The translations under genes were made by a program, and so were the position numbers. From a virus: DNA of 64,000 nucleotides. Shown in pieces: positions 48,493 through 58,495 of the stretch. The DNA is taken from positions 61,610 to 125,609 of the IMG/VR virus record IMGVR_UViG_3300023112_000009; one strand, 5' to 3'. The notes under the pieces are model-generated. The model did not search any database, was not told the DNA's origin, and was given only the letters and a program-made list of their open reading frames with translations. How positions within the stretch are numbered: position 1 is the stretch's first letter; each line of letters begins with the position of its first letter.

Positions 48493-49246
48493 GATCTTTC
48501 CTGAAGAAGAACGTATCCGCGTACACGAACTGTCTGTAGACGGTAAGAGTAACGCTGAGGTTGCTCGCGTGATGAAAGATGAGTACCCCGAGAACTGGAG
48601 TTCTGATTATGCTCATCGTACCGTAGCCAAGATTCTCAAGGAAGAAAACGTGCCTGTGCGTGAAGTGAAGACGTTGGATGAAATGACACGAGAAGAACGC
48701 TTCCGTTTCATTGACACACGACTTCAGGGGAGTCCGAGGTTCAAGATGGTATTCAAGAACTTCGACAACGAAGAAAAGAGCCTGTTCATCGGTGAGTATC
48801 TTGATATCATTAAGTCTACCGATACTTTGACCGAGGTTGAAGAACAAGCGGTCTTTGCTGCTGTTCTAGAGTTTGTTCTCGCCATCCAAGCGTTGAACCG
48901 CAAAGAGGTCGAAGAAAAACTACGCGACCAAAGCTTAGCTGGCGAGATTCAAGAAGGCGACATTAAGTTCCGCCGCCATGTGGATGACAAGTACCAAAAG
49001 GAGTATGATGCCCACATGAAGCTATACCAAAAAGGTATGGAACAACTGAAGATGGCACGTCGAGATCGACTGAAAGATGTTAGGTCTCAAAAACAAACAC
49101 TTGTTGACTTGGCCGAAACGCTATCCAACAAGAACGCTCAGTCTGAGGTTGCTGACGAGATTGAACGCTTGTCAAAACTAAAAGACGCAGAGCTACAGAG
49201 ACTATTGGAGTTAGGACATATACATGGGGTCTTCGATGAATACTAA
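48485..49246 (+). CDS. Putative terminase small subunit
   Basis: 253 aa. N-terminal HTH (RIRVHELSVDGKSNAEVARV), a helical centre and a coiled-coil C-terminus (LAETLSNKNAQSEVADEIER) fit small terminases, which recognise the packaging site. The call rests on architecture and place, 3 kb before terL. Confidence 0.6.
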   Translation: MPKIFPEEERIRVHELSVDGKSNAEVARVMKDEYPENWSSDYAHRTVAKILKEENVPVREVKTLDEMTREERFRFIDTRLQGSPRFKMVFKNFDNEEKSLFIGEYLDIIKSTDTLTEVEEQAVFAAVLEFVLAIQALNRKEVEEKLRDQSLAGEIQEGDIKFRRHVDDKYQKEYDAHMKLYQKGMEQLKMARRDRLKDVRSQKQTLVDLAETLSNKNAQSEVADEIERLSKLKDAELQRLLELGHIHGVFDEY

Positions 49247-49721
49247 ACGTTGTTCTAAATGCAAGCAAGTTAAAGAGGCTGATGCATTTACTAAAGCCAA
49301 TACAAAACCGGGCGGTTTACGATCTCGTTGTAAGGTGTGCGTGAAGAAGCACACAAAGAGATATCAGACAACAGAAATGACATACACGACACGAGCAAGG
49401 TACATGGAAGATTGGTCTCAGTTCTTTGAGCTAGAATATGGCATGGATCCTTCATGTCAAGTGTGTAGTTCGTCTTTGTCGTATCATAGAGATGATGATT
49501 TACCTACTGTGGTTTTTGATCATCGTTGCGGTGACGAAACCATTAAGGGGAGTCCATCGGCATTTTGTCGTACTCATCCTTGTATTGAGCAACATCAAGT
49601 GACTTGGCGTTCTTGCGATTTTGGTATTTTATGTAGAAAGTGTAATGCTGCACTTCCTACAAATGGTAGACAGGAATGGCTTGATGGAGTCATTAGATAT
49701 ATGAGTGGGGTGCAGGTATGA
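49224..49721 (+). CDS. HNH / endonuclease VII-like protein
   Basis: 165 aa (start possible at 49236). KRCSKCKQVKEADAFTKANT zinc ribbon, then CQVCSSSL ... VVFDHRCGDE ... FGILCRKCNAALP, an FDH...LC-x-x-CN nuclease core as in endonuclease VII-like homing enzymes. Inserted between packaging and glycosylation genes. Confidence 0.85.
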   Translation: MGSSMNTKRCSKCKQVKEADAFTKANTKPGGLRSRCKVCVKKHTKRYQTTEMTYTTRARYMEDWSQFFELEYGMDPSCQVCSSSLSYHRDDDLPTVVFDHRCGDETIKGSPSAFCRTHPCIEQHQVTWRSCDFGILCRKCNAALPTNGRQEWLDGVIRYMSGVQV

Positions 49722-50659
49722 AGATTGCAATGCTATATGCGAGTTGGGAGAAGTTTGGCGAGACATGGAGTACACCTCAAGGAGTTCGTAACGAACTAAA
49801 TGCTCGCGGACATGAAGTTCGTCAATACAATCTATACCACGACGAGGGTAGATTGCCACCTAACAAGATGCGTCGTTATTCCAACCAGGGAATCAATAGT
49901 CTTATGGAAGACATCAGACTGGAGATCTTCAGGCCAGATGCCGTCATGTGCATGGATTATGGTCCGTGGGATGCTCTACAGTTTGATAAGCAGTTCTTCC
50001 CTGGTGTTGTAATGTTGAGTGAGGCCGGTGATGAACCTCAGTCTCATCGTCAACATCTTTCGAAAGCCCCAAGGGTCCACGTTGTGTTGTCTCCAGACCG
50101 TCAATGTGTTGAACGATATAACTCGTTTGGTGCAAATGCTGTCTACTGGACCCACTTTGCTGATACAGCAATTTTCTATCCTCGTCCCGACGTTAATGTC
50201 GAATTCGATTGCGTAACCACTTGTGGTTCTCGCGGCGGCGGTCTGACGGAGGAGATAAAGAAGGCCCTTGGGGATTCCTTCAATAACGAACGATACTTCT
50301 ACGGTGAGGATCATGCCGTAAGACTGAACATGGGGAAGATGGTATTCCAGTGTTCGCAGTTCAAGGAAGTGACTCGTCGTATTTTCGAAGGCATGGCTTG
50401 TGGTAAAATGGTTCTGACAGACAGGCTCCCAGAGGAGACTGGTCTGTCAGAGATGTTTGTCGATGGTGAAGATATCGTGTATTACGACAATGCCAAAGAT
50501 GCCATCGAGAAGATTCGTTACTACGCCAGTCATGATGAAGAACGTGAGCGAATTGCTCTGAATGGATTCAACAAGGTTATGGCTGAGCATTCTCAAGTTC
50601 AGCGTTGTGATGTTATCGAGGCGTGTATTACTGCTGTTAAGGAGACCGTATTTGTATGA
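49718..50659 (+). CDS. Glycosyltransferase, CgeB-like (GT1-type)
   Basis: 313 aa. The N-terminal Rossmann half starts KIAMLYASWEKFGETW; the C-terminal EVTRRIFEGMACGKMVLTDR ... VYYDNAKDAIEKI is the nucleotide-sugar site of the CgeB/group 1 fold. May glycosylate phage DNA or virion proteins; a GT2 partner lies at 50939. Confidence 0.85.
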   Translation: MKIAMLYASWEKFGETWSTPQGVRNELNARGHEVRQYNLYHDEGRLPPNKMRRYSNQGINSLMEDIRLEIFRPDAVMCMDYGPWDALQFDKQFFPGVVMLSEAGDEPQSHRQHLSKAPRVHVVLSPDRQCVERYNSFGANAVYWTHFADTAIFYPRPDVNVEFDCVTTCGSRGGGLTEEIKKALGDSFNNERYFYGEDHAVRLNMGKMVFQCSQFKEVTRRIFEGMACGKMVLTDRLPEETGLSEMFVDGEDIVYYDNAKDAIEKIRYYASHDEERERIALNGFNKVMAEHSQVQRCDVIEACITAVKETVFV

Positions 50660-50949
50660 AGTATATCCCTCGACATGATTTCGTGATTATCCAAATGGAA
50701 GAATCACCAGAGGAAAGCAGGGGTGGTATTTTCCTTCCTAGAGACGTGCGAGAAGATCGTATGCCCGGTGAAGTGCTTGCCATTGGCCCTGGACGTATGA
50801 GCGAACATGGTCATTTGATTGAAGTAACTGATCTAAAGGTTGGAGATCGTGTGATTTTCAATAAGTTCTCTGGTCTTGAGCTTAACGAAGAAGAACGACT
50901 TTACATGCTTCGTGGAAACGACATTGGATGTAAGCTAGATGACAAGTAG
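50656..50949 (+). CDS. GroES-like co-chaperonin
   Basis: 97 aa. KYIPRHDFVIIQMEESPEES, SRGGIFLPRDVREDRMPGEV, AIGPG and VGDRVIFNKFSG match the Cpn10 fold, including the mobile loop (ESRGGIFLP). Phage Cpn10s such as T4 gp31 adapt host GroEL to fold the capsid protein. Overlaps both glycosyltransferase genes. Confidence 0.92.
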   Translation: MKYIPRHDFVIIQMEESPEESRGGIFLPRDVREDRMPGEVLAIGPGRMSEHGHLIEVTDLKVGDRVIFNKFSGLELNEEERLYMLRGNDIGCKLDDK

Positions 50950-51742
50950 CGAACGACATCACAAAGGCCAGCGTTGGGATTACGGAAGCCCGTGCTACAA
51001 AGAGAACCGAGATGTTTTCTTTGAGCCTGGACTTACGTCTATTATAGTGCTAGCACACGGTCGTCCGGAGATTACTCGTAAAGCTGTTTTGTCCACACTG
51101 GATTGCGTTCGTCATTACGAAGGTGAGATCGAATGGATCTTTATAGAGAACGGTTGCTGTGAAGCAACATACGAATTCTTTCAGGGCTTGAACCTAGAAA
51201 GAAAGGTAGTTGTTCGTCAAAGAAACTATGGGATCAACGAGGGGCTTAATCAAGGTTGGGCCTTATCCCGTGGCGAATACTGCATGATACATGAAAATGA
51301 CTGGGAGGCAACTCGCGAAGTTAACTACTTCCAGTACGCCAAGGATATCTTTACTGACTTTCCAGAGATTGGAGTCATTCAGTTGAGAGACCCGCTTGAT
51401 CCTCACGAGAATCATGGCACTGGTAAGCCGATCTATAACCCCTGGTCTTGTCATGATCACGTCTTGGAACGTGCTGGTGTTGTTGTCACAAAAGAGACTA
51501 CAGAAAGCGGTCACGTCTTTTTGAAGTCAGACTTCCCTAATGGATTTAACAACAATCCAGTTATCATGAGGAAAAACGTATACCGTGCCTGTGGGGCGTA
51601 TCCTGAACCAGAGGTTGGTTCTGATCCCAGACACGGTGAGACGGAGTATCAGGCTCGCGTAGCTGAACTTGGTTGCTCTATCGCTCACATTGGTATTCCC
51701 GTGTACTGGCATCAGGGACGGGTACAAACACAGGCAAATTAA
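50939..51742 (+). CDS. Glycosyltransferase family 2-like
   Basis: 267 aa. TSIIVLAHGRPEITRKAVLS opens the GT-A fold; NYGINEGLNQGWALSRGEYC and HENDW supply the acceptor and a DxD-like site (END). Likely acts with the other transferase on a common substrate. Confidence 0.82.
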   Translation: MTSSERHHKGQRWDYGSPCYKENRDVFFEPGLTSIIVLAHGRPEITRKAVLSTLDCVRHYEGEIEWIFIENGCCEATYEFFQGLNLERKVVVRQRNYGINEGLNQGWALSRGEYCMIHENDWEATREVNYFQYAKDIFTDFPEIGVIQLRDPLDPHENHGTGKPIYNPWSCHDHVLERAGVVVTKETTESGHVFLKSDFPNGFNNNPVIMRKNVYRACGAYPEPEVGSDPRHGETEYQARVAELGCSIAHIGIPVYWHQGRVQTQAN

Positions 51743-51756
51743 AAGGAGTAGTAATT

Positions 51757-51996
51757 ATGATTAAGAATGGAACAAGAGTAATTGTTGACGGAGTACAGGC
51801 GACTGTTCAAGGTTCGTTTGCATCTGGCCGACACAGACAATACGAACTTAGCGATGGACGAATCATGATTGATTTGCATATTGCTGTAGAGAAAAACATC
51901 GCTAAGGTCTTGCCAGATCTTGAAACTCCGAAGCCTAAAGAACGTCGTAGTGCGTTCCGTAGTCTTCCCAAGGAAACTGAGGATCTAGAAGAGTAA
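51757..51996 (+). CDS. 79-aa hypothetical protein
   Basis: MIKNGTRVIVDGVQATVQGS; small beta barrel start, then a charged tail. Ribosome binding site AAAAGGAG fixes the start at 51757. Confidence 0.75.
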   Translation: MIKNGTRVIVDGVQATVQGSFASGRHRQYELSDGRIMIDLHIAVEKNIAKVLPDLETPKPKERRSAFRSLPKETEDLEE

Positions 51997-51998
51997 GA

Positions 51999-52496
51999 AT
52001 GGTCAAAGAGAAGCCGATTCTCATTGTTGACACAAGAGAAAAGCAGCCCTGGTGTTTTGAAGGGGATGATGCATTCGCTGATGTCATCTATCAGAAGCTA
52101 GATGGTGGTGATTACTCTATTCAAGGAATGGAGCACATCATTACTATCGAGCGTAAGGCAACCGTAGACGAACTGTACATGAACTTCACGAAAGATAAGA
52201 AGCGAATTGCAGCAGAGTTTGAAAGACTTAAGGACCACAGGTTTAAGATTGTTGTAGTAGAGGAGTCATGTGAGGATGTCATGAACCCTAACAAGTATTA
52301 TGTCAACAAGAAGAAAATCAACAGACGGAGCCCAAAGATGCCCGTGGCTGTAGTGACTTCCAACCTGACTAAACTACTGTTAGAACATGACGTGCATATC
52401 ATCTTTGGCGGCATGCGAGCACAGGCTATGGCTCGTGGTATTCTACTGCATGCTTATGAACTTCACCAAAAGGGAAAGCTAATTGAAGGGGACTGA
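51999..52496 (+). CDS. ERCC4-type nuclease
   Basis: 165 aa. VDTREKQPW ... YSIQGMEHIITIERKATVDELY is the GDX(n)ERKX3D-type ERCC4 nuclease core. The family cuts branched DNA. Its position just before terL suggests a role in resolving DNA for packaging. Overlaps terL by 14 nt. Confidence 0.85.
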   Translation: MVKEKPILIVDTREKQPWCFEGDDAFADVIYQKLDGGDYSIQGMEHIITIERKATVDELYMNFTKDKKRIAAEFERLKDHRFKIVVVEESCEDVMNPNKYYVNKKKINRRSPKMPVAVVTSNLTKLLLEHDVHIIFGGMRAQAMARGILLHAYELHQKGKLIEGD

Positions 52497-54534
52497 TGTT
52501 AAAAGGCTTCGTGGTTCTCCATGGAAGCAATCTTGGACGACAGAAGATCTTGAAAGTATCCTGAGAGAGACAGGGCCTTTCGAGAGTGTCTATCATTTTG
52601 CTTCATTCAATCTAGCGTGGTTCGTAGAGAAGTGCTTTAATAACCAACAGGGTAAGCCACTTAAGCTAGAGTCCTTCCAGCAAGTCATGTTAGATATGTT
52701 GTGGAACAATAAGTTCCCAATGATCCTAGCGACTCGTGGTGCTGGTAAGACTTTCATGCTTGCGTTGTACTCGCTCATTAGGGCTATCCTTGTTCCTGGT
52801 TCAAAGATCGTTATCGTTGGTTCCGGTTTCCGTCAAGCCAAGCTTGTGTTCAAGTATATTGAACAACTGTACGAATCAAGCCCCCTGATCAAAGAGGCTT
52901 TGGCTGGTGGCGGTGGACCTAAGTACGGGTCTGACGCTGCTACTCTTCGTGTTGGACTATCTACTATTCAGGCCATCCCGATTGGTGACGGCGAAAAGAT
53001 TCGTGGTCTTCGTGCTACCGTTCTTATCGCTGATGAATTTGGATCTATCCCTGAAGACATCTTTGATATCGTGATCGAGCCGTTCACCGCTGTTCACGCT
53101 AACCCCGCTGAACGTGCTGCTCAAAAACGATTTATCGCAAGGCTTGAAGCCATTGGTGCTGATGAAGGACTGATTCAGTCTATCGAGAACACGCAGGGGT
53201 TTGGTAACCAAGTTGTAATCTCGGGTACGCCCAGCTATAAGCACAATCATTTCTATAAGAGATGGTCTGTCTATATGGCGTTCCTAAGATCTAAGGGAGA
53301 CCCTACTAAGCTAAAGCACGCACTTGAGGAAAGACAACTACAGTCTACTGGTAAGCTAGTAGAAATTAGCGAGGACGATGTTCAGCATGCAGAAGAGTCG
53401 TGGAAGCACTACTCTGTATTCCAGCTACCTCATACCGCGTTGCCAGAAGGCTTCATGGAAGAGGACATTATCCGAAAGGCGAAGGCTACGTATCCTGCCC
53501 ATCGCTTTGCAATGGAGTACATGTCGCAGTTCCCAGATGACACCGATGGGTTCATCAAGAGATCTTGGATTGATAGAGCGACACCGAGACCGCCGGAAGA
53601 TATTCCTGTAAACATTGAGTTGTATGGTGATCCCAGAGTAACTTATGTTATGGGCGTTGACCCTGCTCGTTTCAATGACAACCTGGGTGTTGTCGTTTTC
53701 AAGTGTACAGATCGTGGTCGTGAGTTCGTTTACTGTGAAGCCTGGGATCGTACCCAATTCAGTGTGTCAGCACAAAAGATCCGTGAAATTGTAAAGCGTT
53801 TCAACGTCTCCTACATCGCTATGGATAAGGGCGGTGGTGGAGAAGAGATCCGAGAATGGCTCTGTAAGAAAGTTGACGGTGTTGAGCCCCACGATTTCAT
53901 TTGGGTTATCCCCGAGCAGATGGAGAAGTTTACTGGAGACAAGACAGGCATGTCTGCTCCTGGTAAGAGAATTCTTGAAATGGTTGATTTCACTGCGTCA
54001 TGGATCTCGCAAGCTGCACACGGTGTAGAAGCTAACATCCAGCAATGTCATATCTTATTTCCAGACAATCGTGTTGATCCTCATAGAATTTATGATCAGT
54101 ACATGCGTCACTTTACGAAGGACAGTATTACGGAAGGTGAGAAGACCGCCCTGCAACGAGACCTGTGGGGTATGGATGAGTGGGAGGCCGACGCTATCGC
54201 CGCTGAGACGGGCAAGAAGACCCAGAGGTTCTTTGGTGTAACTCAGCAAATTGATGAGTGTATCAATGAGACGTGTGCGATCATGCGTACCGTGACACCA
54301 AAAGGCACAGAAAGTTTCGAATTACCCAAACTAGCAGAACAGCCCGAGGGGCTGGATATGAGACGCCGAGATAGGTGGTCAGCCTTGATGTTGGCTAATT
54401 ACGCGGCCAAAATTGATGGTGGTACTGGACATAAAGTATCCGGTGGTATTGGTCGTAGTCCTGGTCAACCTGCAAGAAGTGGCGGTAGTTACACAAATCG
54501 TGGAGCACGTCGTAAGGGGTCTGTAGGGTATTAG
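52483..54534 (+). CDS. terL: Terminase large subunit
   Basis: 683 aa. Walker A ATRGAGKT (83-90), Walker B VLIADEFGS, the coupling motif VVISGTP (SGT) and the RNase H-like nuclease MGVDPARFNDNLG ... AMDKGGGGEEI ... WEADAIAAE are all present. The packaging motor and endonuclease. The frame opens with a TTG at 52483; no ATG occurs before residue 69, so a non-AUG start is required. Confidence 0.93.
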   Translation: MKGTDVKRLRGSPWKQSWTTEDLESILRETGPFESVYHFASFNLAWFVEKCFNNQQGKPLKLESFQQVMLDMLWNNKFPMILATRGAGKTFMLALYSLIRAILVPGSKIVIVGSGFRQAKLVFKYIEQLYESSPLIKEALAGGGGPKYGSDAATLRVGLSTIQAIPIGDGEKIRGLRATVLIADEFGSIPEDIFDIVIEPFTAVHANPAERAAQKRFIARLEAIGADEGLIQSIENTQGFGNQVVISGTPSYKHNHFYKRWSVYMAFLRSKGDPTKLKHALEERQLQSTGKLVEISEDDVQHAEESWKHYSVFQLPHTALPEGFMEEDIIRKAKATYPAHRFAMEYMSQFPDDTDGFIKRSWIDRATPRPPEDIPVNIELYGDPRVTYVMGVDPARFNDNLGVVVFKCTDRGREFVYCEAWDRTQFSVSAQKIREIVKRFNVSYIAMDKGGGGEEIREWLCKKVDGVEPHDFIWVIPEQMEKFTGDKTGMSAPGKRILEMVDFTASWISQAAHGVEANIQQCHILFPDNRVDPHRIYDQYMRHFTKDSITEGEKTALQRDLWGMDEWEADAIAAETGKKTQRFFGVTQQIDECINETCAIMRTVTPKGTESFELPKLAEQPEGLDMRRRDRWSALMLANYAAKIDGGTGHKVSGGIGRSPGQPARSGGSYTNRGARRKGSVGY

Positions 54535-54582
54535 TGTACTCTGAGATAGTCAATCATATTACAATAATATCGGACAACACAC

Positions 54583-57018
54583 ATGACTAAGCAACGCACT
54601 AACGCCGCCAAAAAGACACGAGAAGATGCCATTTCACGTACCGCTTCTGCGGACACCATGATGGCAGCAGCTTCGCGTGCTAACGGTATGGATCGCACTA
54701 AAGCCTATGAGTACGGTAACTTAGGCGACAGCATCGAAAGACGTTATGGCGGTGGTGGAGGCGGTCTAGGTGGTGGAGACGACGGTTTTCAAGGAATGAT
54801 GGGAACTGGCTCATCTTGGCAAGGTCAAGGTGGCGGCAATTACTTTGGAAGTGGATTACTAAATGGTAACGGGAGAATGTTCTCTGGCGTCCATAGCGGT
54901 GGTGGTGCTGGTGGATTCACCTATTTACGTAGGTTCTCTTCAAACTCAGCTTTTAACCATCAGTTAATCGCGTCCTGCATGATGGCGTACCTTGGGTATG
55001 GCGTCGTACGCAATATCATTGATCTGTACTCTGACTTCGCAACCGAAGGCATCGAGATCGATCATCCGGACGAGAGTGTCCGTAACTTTTATAAGTCGTG
55101 GGCCACTAAGGTAGATCTTCGTGATCGCGTCCACAGTATGTTCCTAAACCTTTTCGTGTCAGGTAACGTACACGTACATCGTCGTTGGGCTGAGTTGACC
55201 AACCAAGAAAAACGAGCGATGAAGAGTGCTAAAGCCACCGAGAAGATCAACGACATGTTGGTCGTTCGTGGTAACTCTAAAGACACCACAATCGAAGGAC
55301 GTGAAGCTGGATTCATTGATTGGTTTTTAAGCAAAAGCGAAATCCACCTATCCGACGACACAAAGAACAACAAGTCAACTGCTGCCCCCAAATCTCCCCA
55401 AGACGAGCAGATGCCTGAGAACCCGTCTAAGAAGATTCCGTGGGGCTATACGTTCCTGAATCCTCTACAGATGGAACTTCGCGGACGCAAGTTACGCGGA
55501 GACAGCTATTGGATCATGGCCATTGATAAGCGAGACACACTTGACATCGCTCGCGGCATGGGCTTGTACAGTAGCTATAACCAAGAGCTTGGAACGACAG
55601 AGATGAATCTTCCCAAGGAATTCCTGGGACGTATCAAGAAATACTCTGGACCGGGTGCTGGCTATTCAGCCGAAGTAAAGCTAACCACAGAAGAACTGTC
55701 TGTAATCCAGGCCCCCGGCAAGTGGGACTGGTTCGACTGGGCGGTGCCCTTCTGCTATCCTGCGTTGCGTGCTTTGAGCTTTAAGGACTGTTTACGCAAT
55801 ATGGAGATGAAGGCTTGTCAGTCCGTCATCAACTCTATTTTCCTTTTCAAGCTAGGTAATATCGAGAAGGGAATGCCAGCCGAGGACGAACACTTTGAAC
55901 GTCTTGCTGACATGTTGCAGCAACCCGGCCAAACCCTTAACATTTTGTGGAACGAGGCAATCGAGACTGAGGTTGTTCAGGCTGACGTAGCTAACATTTT
56001 CAATACAGACAAGCACGATTCCGCTGACAAGGATATCCTGACGGCACTCGGTATCCCCGAAGTGTTGGTTGGTGGTAAAGGTGGAAACTTCTCTAACTCG
56101 TACATCGCTGTTGCTACAGTGCTTGAGCGTTTGGAGTCGTACCGTAATAAGGTACATACTTGGTTGATGAACGAACTGAAGATTATTGCTGACGCAATGG
56201 GCTTCAAGAAGTTGCCAACGGTTCGTTTTGGTCGTACGAGCCTGAAAGACGAAAAGGCACAACAGACATTCCTTATGGGTATGTATGATCGTGGTATTCT
56301 TTCTGCTGACACTCTGCTTGAGGAAGGTGGTACTACTGCTGAGATTGAAGCTTCCAAGATGAAGGAAGAAAAGACTAAGTATAAGGAAAAGGATATCTTC
56401 GAGCCGAAGGGTCCGTTCGTTAAAGATCCTAAGCCTGCTCCGGGTGCTGCTGGTCCTCCGGGTGCTAAGAAGCCCGCAGCTAAAAAGCCTGCTGGTGGAC
56501 CCGGTGGTCGTCCTGTAAACACTGGGACTGGTCCTACTGGCAAGCAGGATAATGCTCGTGGACCGAAAGGTCAGGGGCTTGCCGATCTGTTGGCCATGCA
56601 GGAAGTCTTGCAGCGTCGTGGGCGTGCAATGCTTGATCACCTTGAGTCGTTTATCAGTGATAAGGTCTTATCTTCTAAAGCGAAAGAAAATCCAAATCTT
56701 AAGCATGTTAAGAATTTACGTGCCGCTGAACGCGAACGTCTTGAATGGTTAATCTATAACGTGTTCAGTCACATGCCGCCTCCCGAGAAAGAAGAGGACG
56801 TGCGGGATGAGTTTATCATTCACATGTTGCGTTCTGATGCTTGTGAGAGCGTTAAAGCTGATGTTTTCGGTTCCTACACAGACAAGGTAGCCGAGTACAG
56901 TACAACTTATGGCAAGGCTCCTACACGAGAGATGCGTAGACAGTTCATGGTGTCGGCCTGGACCCAACAGGCTATTTTAGAACATGTTGCTGAAAAACCA
57001 GATCTATTATCTTTCTAG
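54583..57018 (+). CDS. Portal protein
   Basis: 811 aa. A Gly-rich N-terminal region is followed by GYGVVRNIIDLYSDFATEGI, SMFLNLFVSGNVHVHRRW and FGRTSLKDEKAQQTFLMG, the usual clip/wing/stem order of portals. A Pro/Ala/Lys-rich linker (about residues 606-670) joins a helical C-terminal domain absent from minimal portals. Follows terL directly. Confidence 0.88.
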   Translation: MTKQRTNAAKKTREDAISRTASADTMMAAASRANGMDRTKAYEYGNLGDSIERRYGGGGGGLGGGDDGFQGMMGTGSSWQGQGGGNYFGSGLLNGNGRMFSGVHSGGGAGGFTYLRRFSSNSAFNHQLIASCMMAYLGYGVVRNIIDLYSDFATEGIEIDHPDESVRNFYKSWATKVDLRDRVHSMFLNLFVSGNVHVHRRWAELTNQEKRAMKSAKATEKINDMLVVRGNSKDTTIEGREAGFIDWFLSKSEIHLSDDTKNNKSTAAPKSPQDEQMPENPSKKIPWGYTFLNPLQMELRGRKLRGDSYWIMAIDKRDTLDIARGMGLYSSYNQELGTTEMNLPKEFLGRIKKYSGPGAGYSAEVKLTTEELSVIQAPGKWDWFDWAVPFCYPALRALSFKDCLRNMEMKACQSVINSIFLFKLGNIEKGMPAEDEHFERLADMLQQPGQTLNILWNEAIETEVVQADVANIFNTDKHDSADKDILTALGIPEVLVGGKGGNFSNSYIAVATVLERLESYRNKVHTWLMNELKIIADAMGFKKLPTVRFGRTSLKDEKAQQTFLMGMYDRGILSADTLLEEGGTTAEIEASKMKEEKTKYKEKDIFEPKGPFVKDPKPAPGAAGPPGAKKPAAKKPAGGPGGRPVNTGTGPTGKQDNARGPKGQGLADLLAMQEVLQRRGRAMLDHLESFISDKVLSSKAKENPNLKHVKNLRAAERERLEWLIYNVFSHMPPPEKEEDVRDEFIIHMLRSDACESVKADVFGSYTDKVAEYSTTYGKAPTREMRRQFMVSAWTQQAILEHVAEKPDLLSF

Positions 57019-57053
57019 TTTTAGAGTATTCTTCTAGTGAGGAATCTTAATTT

Positions 57054-57983
57054 ATGTACAAAGCCAATGCTATAATCCGCAAGGTTGGCAATAAGTTTTG
57101 CGTCTTTTCTAAAGATGGTAAGAACTTAGGGTGTTCCAACACTCGTGAAGGTGCGGAAAAAAGATTAAAGCAGGTTGAGTTTTTCAAGCATAAAGGGTCA
57201 TCAAAAATGAATTACAACAAAGCGTTCGATAACTTTGCCAAAGCTCTCAATGAAGGGTTTACACCAGACAGTGTTGGTGGGGCTCCTGATGCAGCACCTC
57301 GCAAGGTTGACGTGCATTCTGAAACCCTGAGTGTTGCAGACAGTCTACGTACTGGCGGCATTGCTGGTCATGCGTCCGATAGACTATTGGACAAGAAGGA
57401 ACACTTCCCTGTATTTACGCAGACCCAAGCTCAATCGAGTATGGCCCGTGTTATGCAGTTGAGTGAAATTCCTTCTTGGTATAATGGTACCCTGGCAGAG
57501 CTTCGCCAAGAAGTATACGCTGGTATCAACAAGATTCATCCTGGCATTGATCTCAATGTGAGGGTGTCTGCGGAAATGGCCGTTGCATTGTCTGACGGTG
57601 AGACCCCAGCCAAGACAAGTCAGAAGTCCATTGATGACCCTAATGACATTGTTAAGAGCAAAGTTCCTCAGGTGTCCCGCCCGACCCTAACGAGTGCTGA
57701 CGTGGAACAAGCCCTAGAAGACGAGGATACTCGCCAAGCTATTGCTGGTCGCTTAATGGAAATGCTTGATAAGCAGCTAGAGCACATGGAATCTGCCAAG
57801 AAGGTTGGGCAACGCCTAATGAAGACTGGCTTGAAATCAGAAGAGTTTGATCAGCTAAGTACGTACCTTCAAGAAGACATCCTTCGTGAGCTTATGTCGC
57901 GTGGTGCAACTGCCACTGCTAACGCTGCGGAAGATCGTCGTAAAGAACTTCTGGCTCGCATGAATAAGAAGGGAGAGCAGTAA
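57054..57983 (+). CDS. Virion or scaffold-associated protein
   Basis: 309 aa. N-terminal KVGNKFCVFSKDGKNLGCSN, EKRLKQVEFFKH is a small domain often found next to portal/protease genes; the rest is helical. Likely a capsid-assembly or head-core protein. Confidence 0.6.
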   Translation: MYKANAIIRKVGNKFCVFSKDGKNLGCSNTREGAEKRLKQVEFFKHKGSSKMNYNKAFDNFAKALNEGFTPDSVGGAPDAAPRKVDVHSETLSVADSLRTGGIAGHASDRLLDKKEHFPVFTQTQAQSSMARVMQLSEIPSWYNGTLAELRQEVYAGINKIHPGIDLNVRVSAEMAVALSDGETPAKTSQKSIDDPNDIVKSKVPQVSRPTLTSADVEQALEDEDTRQAIAGRLMEMLDKQLEHMESAKKVGQRLMKTGLKSEEFDQLSTYLQEDILRELMSRGATATANAAEDRRKELLARMNKKGEQ

Positions 57984-58294
57984 TGCCTACAAATCTAAAC
58001 GCTGGTTACTCCAACAATATTAACGTCATCCAGATTCGTGGTAACGGTGCTCATATGTCACGTTACACGGATCGTGCTATTGATGTTACTGGCGATGGCG
58101 TAGACGAGAAGGTGACCATTACGCACGTCTCTGGAGACGCGACTGGTACGCCGAGTGCTCCTGGTGGTAAAACACGTAGCACGGTAACGATCCCCGCTGG
58201 TGTTGCACGCACCATTATCCAAGAAGTCACTGAAACTGATGGCGGTATCCATACGGATTCTGACGTTACTGAGTACACGGAAGGTGGAGAGTAA
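57983..58294 (+). CDS. 103-aa beta-rich hypothetical protein
   Basis: MPTNLNAGYSNNINVIQIRG, Thr/Gly/Val-rich (VTIPAGVARTIIQEVTETDG); probably a virion protein. TAATG overlaps on both sides. Confidence 0.68.
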   Translation: MPTNLNAGYSNNINVIQIRGNGAHMSRYTDRAIDVTGDGVDEKVTITHVSGDATGTPSAPGGKTRSTVTIPAGVARTIIQEVTETDGGIHTDSDVTEYTEGGE

Positions 58295-58464
58295 TGACTA
58301 ATCGTGAAGATCGCGTTGAATCGCTGATAGATCCCGGCAAGAGAAACATGGATCGAAATCGTGGTTTACAGGCTAATGCTTTCAAGGAAGCACTCCTGAG
58401 AGCCGCCGCTGAGACGGAAAAGTCTACTGACGACACCGTTAAGCCAGAGAATTCTGGTCAGTAG
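58294..58464 (+). CDS. 56-aa hypothetical protein
   Basis: MTNREDRVESLIDPGKRNMD; polar, probably helical. Lies between the beta-rich protein and the protease. Confidence 0.68.
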   Translation: MTNREDRVESLIDPGKRNMDRNRGLQANAFKEALLRAAAETEKSTDDTVKPENSGQ

Positions 58465-58495
58465 TTTCGCCATTTAGTTTATTAATCCGATAGGC